This document shows, one piece after another, positions 1-5,142 of a DNA stretch of 5,142 bases (positions within the stretch are counted from its first letter, which is position 1; each line of letters starts with the position of its first letter). Source of the DNA: Candidatus Krumholzibacteriia bacterium. Its GTDB lineage: Bacteria; Krumholzibacteriota; Krumholzibacteriia; LZORAL124-64-63. Location of the stretch: the NCBI GenBank assembly GCA_014859985.1, contig JACZKN010000485.1, positions 1 to 5,142 of the forward strand, read 5' to 3'. The position numbers and the translations under genes are program-made. The notes under the pieces are model-generated. The model was not told the DNA's origin. It worked only from the letters and a program-made list of their open reading frames with translations, and did not search any database.

Positions 1-61
1 CTGCTCGCGGGTGACGGGGGCGGTCGCGCCGGGCGCCACCGCCCCCGTCACCCGCGAGCAG
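1..61. repeat. Near-perfect palindrome at the left edge (probable fold-back end)
   Basis: Bases 1-24 are the exact reverse complement of bases 38-61. After one mismatch (25/37), bases 26-30 pair with 32-36, centred on base 31. The symmetry runs precisely to the first base of the window. A natural hairpin need not stop at the edge, whereas a chimeric or folded-back read at a contig end would look exactly like this. The right arm reads in frame as part of the TPR protein (TAPVTREQ), so it is probably the genuine copy and the left arm the artefact. A real stem-loop inside a coding region remains possible but less likely. Confidence 0.85.
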
Positions 62-2989
62 GCCGTGCCCACCGCGGCCGCCCTCTGGGAGGCCGCCGGG
101 AAGGCCTACGCCGCCGGCACCGACAAGTCGGCCGCCATGCAGCAATACCGGCTCTTCGTGCAGGAATACGGCGGCAGCGAGCGCGCCGCCGAGGCCCAGT
201 ACATGGTCGGCGAATGCTATTTCGCCGCCGGCGACTACGCCGGCGCCCTGCGCGAATACGCCAAGGTCAAGGGGCGCAAGGGGAACACCGACTACCTGCA
301 GGCCAGCGTCCTGTTGCGCGAGGGCGAATGCCACTACAACCTGGGCGACTACGACGAGGCCATCGCCCGCTACGGACGCCTGATCGACAAGTACGACGAC
401 ACCTTCCTGCTGGCCGAGGGCCTGTACGAGATCGGCCTCGCCTACATCGTCAAGGGCAACTGGCTCAAGCTGGGCAGCGCCTACCGCGAGCTCCTGGAGC
501 GGCGCCCGGGCTACGGCGAGATGCCGCAGGTGAAATTCGCCCTGGGCCTGTTCGCCTACCAGGACAAGGACTACGAGACGGCCATCGGCTACTTCGGCGA
601 GGTGCCCAGCGACCGCGGCCTCTACTACCTGGGTCGCTGCCTCGAGGACACGGGCCAGTACATCCTGGCCATCCAGCGCTACCGGCAGGTCCTGCGCACC
701 TACCCGGACAGCCCCCTGGCCGACGACGCGGCGTTCTCCGTGGCCGAGGCCTTCTACCGCTCGGGGCAGAACGCCGTGGCGGTGCGCAGCTACCGCGAGT
801 TCATCGACCAGTACCCGGACAGCCGCTTCGTGGCCAACGCCCGCTACAAGATGGCCTGCGTGACCTTCAGCGAGAAGCGGTACGACGAGTCGGTGCGGCA
901 GCTCGAGGAGATCGTGCGCCTGTTCCCCGGCGAGGAGATCGCCGGCTACGCCCAGTACCTCATCGGCGACTGCTACGCGGCCCTCGACCGCCGCGCCGAG
1001 GCGATCTTCGCCTGGACCGAGGCCGTGCGCCGCTTCGAGGGCAGCCGCGTGGCCAGCGCGGCCATGCACAAGATCGTCTTCACCTACGCGGCCGAGCGCA
1101 ACTTCAGCCAGGCCATCGTGCTGGCCGAGGAGTTCCTGCGCCGGTACCCGGGCGACAGCCTCGCGCCGCGGGTGCGCGTGCTGCAGGGCTTCAGCCACTT
1201 CGAGCTCGAGGAGTACCGCCAGGCGATCATGTGCTTCCAGAACGTGGTCGACAAGAACGTGAACACCGACGTGGCCGAGCGCGCGCTCTTCCTCTCGACC
1301 CTGGCCTACTTCCGCGTCGAGCAGCTCGACCGCGTGATCACCAACTACAACTACATCGCCAGCCGGCTGCTGCCGACGCCGAGCCACTGGCGCGCGCGCA
1401 CCTACTACTACCTGGGCGAGGCCTACTACGCCCAGGGACTGTACCGCCAGGCCGAAGGCATGTACCGCCTGGTGCTGACCGGCTACCCCCGCAGCAACGT
1501 GGCCGCCGCCGCGCTGCAGGGCCTGGTCGCCAGCCTCAGCCGCAGCGGCGACTACGAATTGGCGCTGCGTGAGCAGGAGAAGTTCCTGCTCGCGCTCGCC
1601 AACGCCGACAGCGAGAAGGGCAACAACAGCCTGGCCGTGGGCTCGATCTACTTCAACCAGCGCAAGTACGAGGAGGCGCTGAAGCAGTTCAGCGACTTCC
1701 TGGCCAAGCATCCCGACGATCCGGCCGCCGCCGCCGCGCTGGCCAACCAGGGCGACTGCTACTACCGCCTGCAGTACTACGACCAGGCCATCGAGAGCTG
1801 GCGCTCGCTGCTGACCCGCTTCCCCGCGGCGCCCGAGGCGCAGGAGGCCCTCTACCGCATCGCCGACACGCAGTTCGGCCTGGGCCGCTACGCGGATGCC
1901 GCCGCCACCTACGGCCGCCTGCAGGAGCGCTACCCGGACGGCGCCCGCGCCGCCGATGCGGCGTTCGGCGTGGCCAACTGCGCCTACAACCAGGGCCAGG
2001 ACACCCAGGCCATCGAGGCCTTCGGCGCCTTCATGACCGCCTACCCCGGCGACCCGCGGGTCGAGGACGCGGAGCTGGGCGTCCAGAGCTGCTTCTACCG
2101 CAGCGGCCGCGACATGGAGGAGTACCTGGCCACCAAGCCGGACAGCCCGCTGGCCGCGGACATCTACTGGAACAAGGGCCAGGACGCCTTCGCCGCCGGG
2201 GACTTCAAGACCGCCGCCAAGGCCTTCGCCCGGGTGACCCTCGATTTCCCGGGCAGCGAATCGGGGCCGGGCGCCCTCTTCTACCTGGCCGAGAGCTACT
2301 ACCGCGCCGAGGACCTGGAGCCAGCCCTGGCCGGCTACCGCAACTTCACCACCACGCACCCGGGCCATGAACTGGCCGAGCTCGCCCACCTGCGCAGCGC
2401 CACCGTGCTGTTCAAGCAGGAGAAGTTCGCCCAGGCCGCGATGGGCTACGAGAAGCTCGTGGACCTCTTCCCCGGCGGCGAGTACGCGCCGCTGGCCGCC
2501 TACAACGCCGCGGTCTCCTACCAGGAGATCGAGGACTGGCACGCGGCGATCGGCGGCTACGCCCGCTTCGTCGTCGACTACCCCGCCCACGAGAACGCCC
2601 GGGGCCTGTGGCTGCTGGTCGCGAACCTCTACCAGGACGAGCTCGGCGACTACGTCCGGGCCGCCGAGGCCTACGAGCACGCCCTGGCCGCCGGCGACGC
2701 CACCCCCGCGGAGATCCGCTTCCGCCAGGGCGAATGCCGGGAGAAGGACGGCAAGCTCGACGACGCCCTGGCCCTCTACGGCCAGGCTGCCGACACCGCT
2801 CCGGCCGCCGACGCCTTCCGCATCGCAGCCCTGGCCCGCCTGGCGGAGGTCGCCGAGGACCGCGGCGACTGGTCCGGGGCGATCCGCCACTGGCAGCAGA
2901 TCGTCGACGCGGGCGGCAAGGCCGAGTGGACCAGCATGGCCGCCGGCCGCATCCAGTCCATCCGCGCCTCGGGCGTCGCCAGCGGCTGA
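11..2989 (+). CDS. Very large tetratricopeptide-repeat protein, 5' end missing
   Basis: The frame is open to the left edge. The first in-frame start, GTG at 11, lies in the suspect palindrome and has no ribosome binding site, so the real start and any signal peptide or lipobox are not visible. Residue numbers count from that GTG (992 codons). From about residue 24 to 971 the protein is tiled wall to wall with roughly 26 TPR units of 34-37 residues. Each has the pattern Gly-x-x-Tyr-Tyr...Gly-x-Tyr-x-x-Ala-Ile...Tyr, and many close with a YPDS/YPGD/FPGS-type turn (for example around residues 231-234, 268-271 and 745-749). This is the style of YbgF/BamD-like envelope TPR proteins. There are no transmembrane helices or catalytic motifs. 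One unit (698-712) lacks about six residues. TPR superhelices bind proteins, so a scaffold role is likely. The exbB-exbD-exbD-tonB genes downstream suggest an envelope role, but a hairpin and a separate promoter lie between them. The TPR assignment is firm; partner and location are inferred. Confidence 0.93.
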   Translation: MTGAVAPGATAPVTREQAVPTAAALWEAAGKAYAAGTDKSAAMQQYRLFVQEYGGSERAAEAQYMVGECYFAAGDYAGALREYAKVKGRKGNTDYLQASVLLREGECHYNLGDYDEAIARYGRLIDKYDDTFLLAEGLYEIGLAYIVKGNWLKLGSAYRELLERRPGYGEMPQVKFALGLFAYQDKDYETAIGYFGEVPSDRGLYYLGRCLEDTGQYILAIQRYRQVLRTYPDSPLADDAAFSVAEAFYRSGQNAVAVRSYREFIDQYPDSRFVANARYKMACVTFSEKRYDESVRQLEEIVRLFPGEEIAGYAQYLIGDCYAALDRRAEAIFAWTEAVRRFEGSRVASAAMHKIVFTYAAERNFSQAIVLAEEFLRRYPGDSLAPRVRVLQGFSHFELEEYRQAIMCFQNVVDKNVNTDVAERALFLSTLAYFRVEQLDRVITNYNYIASRLLPTPSHWRARTYYYLGEAYYAQGLYRQAEGMYRLVLTGYPRSNVAAAALQGLVASLSRSGDYELALREQEKFLLALANADSEKGNNSLAVGSIYFNQRKYEEALKQFSDFLAKHPDDPAAAAALANQGDCYYRLQYYDQAIESWRSLLTRFPAAPEAQEALYRIADTQFGLGRYADAAATYGRLQERYPDGARAADAAFGVANCAYNQGQDTQAIEAFGAFMTAYPGDPRVEDAELGVQSCFYRSGRDMEEYLATKPDSPLAADIYWNKGQDAFAAGDFKTAAKAFARVTLDFPGSESGPGALFYLAESYYRAEDLEPALAGYRNFTTTHPGHELAELAHLRSATVLFKQEKFAQAAMGYEKLVDLFPGGEYAPLAAYNAAVSYQEIEDWHAAIGGYARFVVDYPAHENARGLWLLVANLYQDELGDYVRAAEAYEHALAAGDATPAEIRFRQGECREKDGKLDDALALYGQAADTAPAADAFRIAALARLAEVAEDRGDWSGAIRHWQQIVDAGGKAEWTSMAAGRIQSIRASGVASG

Positions 2990-3010
2990 GCCCCGCGCCC
3001 GTCCCGCACC

Positions 3011-3043
3011 ACCGGCCGGGGCCGCTGCGGCGCCCCGGCCGGT
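3011..3043 (+). terminator. GC-rich hairpin after the TPR gene, candidate terminator
   Basis: A perfect 12-bp stem (3011-3022 with 3032-3043, arm ACCGGCCGGGGC) encloses a 9-base loop and begins 22 bases after the TPR stop codon. No T-tract follows; the next bases are CCGTTCC and then a run of eight G. It is therefore not a classical intrinsic terminator, though T-poor hairpins are common after genes in high-GC genomes. Its place between the TPR gene and the sigma-54 promoter suits transcript termination or 3'-end protection. Confidence 0.55.
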
Positions 3044-3106
3044 CCGTTCCGCGGGGGGGGCGGCGGTTCCCGGATACCCCTTTTCGCTGCGCGGCGTGCC
3101 CCGGGG

Positions 3107-3121
3107 TGGCACACCCCTTGC
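3107..3121 (+). promoter_or_regulatory. Sigma-54 (RpoN) promoter for the exbB operon
   Basis: TGGCAC, five bases (ACCCC), then TTGC match the sigma-54 consensus TGGCAC-N5-TTGC at every core position. The GG (-24) and GC (-12) doublets are separated by exactly 10 bases. Transcription would start near 3132-3134, leaving a leader of about 138 bases before exbB. Sigma-54 promoters need an ATP-driven activator bound upstream. I could not identify a clear activator site, although the 3073-3080 inverted-repeat arm lies in the right direction. The motif overlaps a small possible stem (GGGGTG/CACCCC), so chance formation in GC-rich DNA is not excluded. Confidence 0.72.
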
Positions 3122-3145
3122 GGCAGCGGACAGCAGGGCCGCCAC

Positions 3146-3164
3146 TGCGCCGCCAAACGGCGCA
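3146..3164 (+). promoter_or_regulatory. Hairpin in the exbB leader
   Basis: A perfect 7-bp stem, TGCGCCG (3146-3152) with CGGCGCA (3158-3164), encloses the loop CCAAA. It lies 12-15 bases after the predicted transcription start. It could stabilise the 5' end of the mRNA or be a protein-binding dyad. No T-tract follows, so an attenuator is unlikely. Confidence 0.4.
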
Positions 3165-3236
3165 AGGAAGCCCGCGCAGGCCGGGGGGTATCGCAGATTG
3201 CATGGCCCGTCCGGGTGGAAGTGGCAATCAGAACGA

Positions 3237-3251
3237 CCGCCGCAGCGGCGG
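3237..3251 (+). promoter_or_regulatory. Short palindrome just before the exbB ribosome binding site
   Basis: CCGCCGC-A-GCGGCGG is a perfect 7+1+7 palindrome; as RNA it can form a 6-bp stem with a CAG loop. It ends two bases before the AGAGAGG Shine-Dalgarno sequence (3254-3260) and could modulate ribosome access or bind a dimeric regulator. In DNA this GC-rich it may also be fortuitous. Confidence 0.3.
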
Positions 3252-3270
3252 CCAGAGAGGGATCGAGAAC

Positions 3271-3996
3271 ATGTTCGGCGATATGTCCATCATCGGCGTC
3301 TTCCTGGCGTCCCCGACCATGATCGTCCTGGGGCTCTGCTCCGTCGTCACCGTCGGCTACACCGTGGAGCGCCTGCTCTACTTCCGGAGCACGCGGCAGG
3401 ATACCCGCGGCTTCATGACCGAGATCGCGACGCGGATCAAGGCCGGCGACGCCCGCGGCGCCCTCGAGTATTGCCAGCGCAGCCGCAGTCCGGTCGGGCG
3501 CGTCATGGCCCAGGGCCTGACCCATCTGAACCGGTCGCGCGACGAGCTGGCCCAGCGGCTGGACACGGCCATTGATCTCGAGACGGTCGAGATGGAGCGG
3601 AACATCGGCGTGCTCGGCACCATGAGCAACATCGCCCCGCTGCTGGGCCTGTTCGGCACGGTGGTCGGCATCATCCGCGCGTTCGCCGACATCGCGCGCA
3701 CGGGCAGCGGCGGCGGCGCCGTCGTGGCGATGGGCGTCTCCGAGGCGCTGCTGACCACGGCCGCCGGCATCGTCGTCGCGGTCATCGCCACCATCGCCTT
3801 CAACTTCTTCGTGCGCCGGATCCGCACGCGGACGGCCCATCTGGAGGACGCCCGCGAGTCGTTCTTCAGCATCTGGGGCCAGGTCAACAACCAGGCCACG
3901 CGGCAGCAGCCCCGCGACCAGGTGCAGCCCGCGCCGGCGCGCCGCCAGCCCGCGGCCCAGGAGCGGACCGACCCGCTGGCCGCGGTCCTCCGCTGA
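3271..3996 (+). CDS. exbB: MotA/TolQ/ExbB-family proton channel subunit (ExbB)
   Basis: This 241-residue inner-membrane protein is close to the usual ExbB/TolQ length. It should form the pentameric channel that surrounds ExbD helices and uses proton-motive force to drive TonB. The ATG at 3271 has AGAGAGG ten bases upstream; a second ATG at 3283 is less well placed. Transmembrane helix 1 is at about 8-30 and a cytoplasmic domain at about 38-115. Helix 2 is at about 117-140 with the family signature APLLGLFGTVVGI (122-134), and helix 3 at about 155-180. T130 and T163 align with the channel threonines T148 and T181 of E. coli ExbB. The helix 3 proline (P in AIPAV of E. coli) is replaced by I172, which is unusual. 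The tail after residue 205 is rich in Gln, Pro, Arg and Ala. It is the first gene of the operon, 14 bases before exbD1, behind a sigma-54 promoter. TolQ is the alternative name; the tonB-like gene downstream favours ExbB. Confidence 0.93.
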   Translation: MFGDMSIIGVFLASPTMIVLGLCSVVTVGYTVERLLYFRSTRQDTRGFMTEIATRIKAGDARGALEYCQRSRSPVGRVMAQGLTHLNRSRDELAQRLDTAIDLETVEMERNIGVLGTMSNIAPLLGLFGTVVGIIRAFADIARTGSGGGAVVAMGVSEALLTTAAGIVVAVIATIAFNFFVRRIRTRTAHLEDARESFFSIWGQVNNQATRQQPRDQVQPAPARRQPAAQERTDPLAAVLR

Positions 3997-4010
3997 CCGC
4001 AGGAGCAGCC

Positions 4011-4439
4011 ATGAAGACGAAGAAGAGACGCGGCGGCCTGCAGGGCCTGAACGACGCCAACATCACGCCGCTGGCGGACGTGACGACGACTTTGATCGTG
4101 GTCTTCCTGATCACCATGCCCGCCCTGATGTGGAACGGCATCCAGGTCAACAGCGCCGAGGCGGGCAACGAGAAGGCCGTGATCAAGCCCACCGAGGCCG
4201 CCGACGACGGGCTGCTGACGGTGGCCGTCACCGCGGCGGGGATCGCCCTCAACGGCGTCGCCATGGACGCCCGGCAGCTGGAGAGCGAACTGACCGCCCA
4301 GCTGGCCGCCCGCGAGGACAAGACCGTGGTGATCGTGCCGGACGACGACGTGATCCTGGGCGCGGTGGTCGAGGTGCTGGACATCGCGAAGGCGAGCGGC
4401 GCCGTGAGCCTGGCCATGCTGAACGAGATCGGGAGATGA
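4011..4439 (+). CDS. exbD: ExbD/TolR-family biopolymer transport protein, first copy, with intact Asp
   Basis: This 142-residue protein has ExbD topology: a basic cytoplasmic N-terminus (KTKKRR), one transmembrane helix at about 22-41, and a periplasmic domain. The motif NITPLADV (17-24) matches the NVTPFIDV of E. coli ExbD, so D23 is the proton-carrying aspartate (D25 in ExbD). The helix is unusual in having three threonines after it (DVTTTL). The periplasmic start is divergent: IQVNSAEAG stands where typical ExbDs have VNLP-A. Near residues 105-131, TVVIVPDDDVILGAVVEVLDIAKASG-type sequence matches the family's C-terminal strand-helix, but the usual Tyr before the Gly is L116. The ATG at 4011 has AGGAG (4001-4005) five bases upstream. 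The gene sits between exbB and exbD2, with one base separating it from exbD2, so the two are probably translationally linked. Confidence 0.92.
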   Translation: MKTKKRRGGLQGLNDANITPLADVTTTLIVVFLITMPALMWNGIQVNSAEAGNEKAVIKPTEAADDGLLTVAVTAAGIALNGVAMDARQLESELTAQLAAREDKTVVIVPDDDVILGAVVEVLDIAKASGAVSLAMLNEIGR

Positions 4440-4443
4440 CGTG
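4431..4443 (+). promoter_or_regulatory. Ribosome binding site that fixes the GTG start of exbD2
   Basis: GGGAG (4431-4435) lies within the last codons of exbD1, five bases before the GTG at 4441. The nearby ATG at 4436 is in a frame that reaches a stop after two codons. GTG 4441 is therefore the start, one base after the exbD1 stop codon. Confidence 0.7.
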
Positions 4444-4854
4444 AAGAAGAGCGCATTCCAGCTCGAGAGCCGGACGACGGTGGTGCCGATCATCAACGTG
4501 TCGCTCGTGGTCGTGCTGACTCTGATGGTGATCGCGCCGTTCCTGAGCAACGAGGAACACGACGTGGACCTGCCCGCGGCCCGCGCCGGCCAGGTGGACG
4601 ACACCGACAACGTGGAGATCACCTTCACCATCGACCGCGAGATCTTCGTCGGCGAGGACCGGATCGGCCTGGCCGACGTCGCCCACTACCTGGGCGGCAT
4701 GTTCGAGGGCTCGCCCCACGCCGTCGCCGTGCTGAAGGCTGACCGCAACCTGCCCTACGGCGAGGTCGAGCAGCTCATCGCCGCGATCGAGGCTTCCGCC
4801 GCCCCCCGCGTGGCCCTGGCCACCAGGGAGCACGACGAGGAGGCCCCGCAATGA
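4441..4854 (+). CDS. exbD: ExbD/TolR-family protein, second copy, with Asn in place of the proton-carrying Asp
   Basis: This 137-residue ExbD homologue starts at GTG, has a short basic N-terminus, a transmembrane helix at about 14-35 (VVPIINVSLVVVL...MVIAPF), and a periplasmic domain. It aligns without gaps through the helix with E. coli ExbD (VTPFIDVMLV...MVAAPL), which puts N19 at the position of the essential D25. The codon is AAC; Asp would be GAC. Beyond the membrane it is more canonical than its neighbour. VDLPAARA (42-49) matches VNLPAS, IFVGEDRI (68-75) matches MFIGNDPV, and LKADRNLPYGEVEQL (98-112) matches the ADK-x-x-x-Y motif. The frame is intact and the domain conserved, so it does not look like a pseudogene. 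It probably pairs with ExbD1 in the ExbB channel as a non-protonatable partner, which is inference. Its stop codon overlaps the start of the tonB-like gene. Confidence 0.9.
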   Translation: MKKSAFQLESRTTVVPIINVSLVVVLTLMVIAPFLSNEEHDVDLPAARAGQVDDTDNVEITFTIDREIFVGEDRIGLADVAHYLGGMFEGSPHAVAVLKADRNLPYGEVEQLIAAIEASAAPRVALATREHDEEAPQ

Positions 4855-5142
4855 TGCAGCTGCACATCGACCGGTCGCGCCAGACCCGCCGGGGCATGAC
4901 CGCCAGCGCCGTCCTGCACCTGGCGCTGCTGGTGCCGTTGGCCCTGACGGTCGGCGGGACGGCGGTCAGGCAGGCCGTCGGCGACGAACTGACCGAGATC
5001 GCCTACATCGAGGCGCGCTACGGCGAGGACGTGGCCGCCAAGGTCAAGCTCAAGGAGAGCCCGCGCCGGCGCCCCGAACCGCCCGGGCGCGGCGTCGAGA
5101 CCGACAGCGCCTTCAAGCCGGCCGAGCCGGCCTCCCCCGCGC
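4851..5142 (+). CDS. tonB: TonB-family energy transducer, N-terminal part, cut by the window edge
   Basis: The first 97 codons are present. The ATG at 4851 overlaps the exbD2 stop codon (ATGA) and has GAGGAGG (4837-4843) seven bases upstream; ATG 4854 is a possible second start. The protein has a basic cytoplasmic N-terminus (residues 8-14 include four Arg), then one transmembrane helix at about 17-39. The helix carries S19-x-x-x-H23, equivalent to S16-x3-H20 of E. coli TonB, which are important for coupling to ExbB/ExbD. A short segment (46-60, ELTEIAYIEARYGED) follows that is not low-complexity. After that comes a Lys-, Arg- and Pro-rich stretch typical of the periplasm-spanning region. The C-terminal receptor-binding domain would lie beyond 5142. 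Operon position after exbB-exbD-exbD supports the call. An alternative is a TolA-like protein or a TonB variant without the standard C-terminal domain. Confidence 0.8.
   Translation, partial: MMQLHIDRSRQTRRGMTASAVLHLALLVPLALTVGGTAVRQAVGDELTEIAYIEARYGEDVAAKVKLKESPRRRPEPPGRGVETDSAFKPAEPASPA

Larger units (their letters stand above)
2990..3270 (+). other. 281-base intergenic regulatory region
   Basis: I see no gene here. From left to right it contains a strong hairpin (3011-3043), a run of eight G (3053-3060), a sigma-54 promoter (3107-3121), a leader hairpin (3146-3164), an 8-bp inverted repeat whose arms flank promoter and leader (GATACCCC 3073-3080, GGGGTATC 3185-3192), a short palindrome (3237-3251), and the Shine-Dalgarno sequence of exbB (AGAGAGG, 3254-3260). 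The base composition stays GC-rich. Reading frames across it have the arginine/proline-rich character of non-coding GC-rich DNA. Confidence 0.8.

Noticed and set aside
74..2900. DNA-level tandem repeats in the TPR gene
   Set aside because: The repetition is at protein level; units are too diverged in nucleotide sequence to be recent DNA duplications.
3053..3060. Run of eight G as a phase-variation tract
   Set aside because: It lies outside any gene and some 50 bases upstream of the promoter, so length changes would have no evident effect. It is more likely a spot for sequencing errors.
3096..3192. Possible cobalamin riboswitch, suggested by GCCGCCACTG (3139-3148) and GGGGTGGCACACCCC near a TonB-system gene
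   Set aside because: The 3' B12-box (AGCCAGGAGACC-GCC type) and the GGGAA element are missing, spacing does not fit, and the sigma-54 promoter would lie inside the aptamer. A covariance-model search would settle it.
3196..3228. Sigma-70-like promoter (TTGCAT, 18 bases, GGCAAT region)
   Set aside because: The -10 match is poor and the start would fall too close to the exbB ribosome binding region; the sigma-54 site is far stronger.
2412..4851. Long open frames on the reverse strand (for example across 2412-3227, 3378-4631, 4249-4851)
   Set aside because: They mirror clear forward genes, have arginine/proline/serine-rich translations with no family motifs, and result from the scarcity of stop codons in GC-rich DNA.
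3271..4854. Flagellar MotA/MotB stator, or Tol-Pal TolQ/TolR
   Set aside because: The ExbD-like proteins are too short for MotB and lack an OmpA-type domain. TolQ/TolR is harder to exclude, but the S-x3-H TonB-like gene after two ExbDs fits ExbB/ExbD better, and no tolB or pal is seen.

Overview
The window is very GC-rich (around 70% by eye), has short gene spacing, and lies entirely on the + strand. It contains no RNA genes, mobile elements or CRISPR arrays that I can recognise. The genes are those of a Gram-negative bacterium that energises its outer membrane with a TonB-type system. The pairing of a very large TPR protein with ExbB, two ExbDs and TonB, together with the base composition and a sigma-54 promoter, suggests a deltaproteobacterial-type or FCB-related lineage such as Krumholzibacteriota, Eisenbacteria or Fibrobacterota. 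That placement is a low-confidence inference, because there is no marker gene here.

Layout. Bases 1-61 are a near-perfect palindrome that runs exactly to the left edge, so the first ~30 bases are probably a fold-back artefact at a contig end. The true N-terminus of the first gene is therefore missing. Bases up to 2989 encode a tetratricopeptide-repeat protein of at least ~960 residues, made almost entirely of about 26 TPR units. Bases 2990-3270 form a 281-base regulatory gap. In order it holds a strong GC hairpin (a terminator candidate), a full-consensus sigma-54 promoter (TGGCAC-N5-TTGC, 3107-3121), and a structured leader with two further hairpins. A compact operon follows: exbB (3271-3996), exbD1 (4011-4439), exbD2 (4441-4854, GTG start) and the beginning of a tonB-like gene (4851 to beyond the right edge, joined by an ATGA overlap).

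How they work together. ExbB forms the inner-membrane proton channel around an ExbD pair. The motor drives TonB, which reaches across the periplasm to outer-membrane receptors. The TPR protein is probably a periplasmic or membrane-attached scaffold for the same machinery, but that rests only on context.

The most notable observation is that the two ExbD copies appear complementary. ExbD1 keeps the proton-carrying transmembrane Asp (D23) but has a divergent periplasmic region. ExbD2 has a near-canonical periplasmic domain, but an Asn (N19) occupies the position of the otherwise nearly invariant Asp. The ExbB partner also lacks the conserved proline of its third transmembrane helix (I172 instead). 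This suggests an asymmetric ExbB-ExbD1-ExbD2 motor with only one proton-carrying residue.
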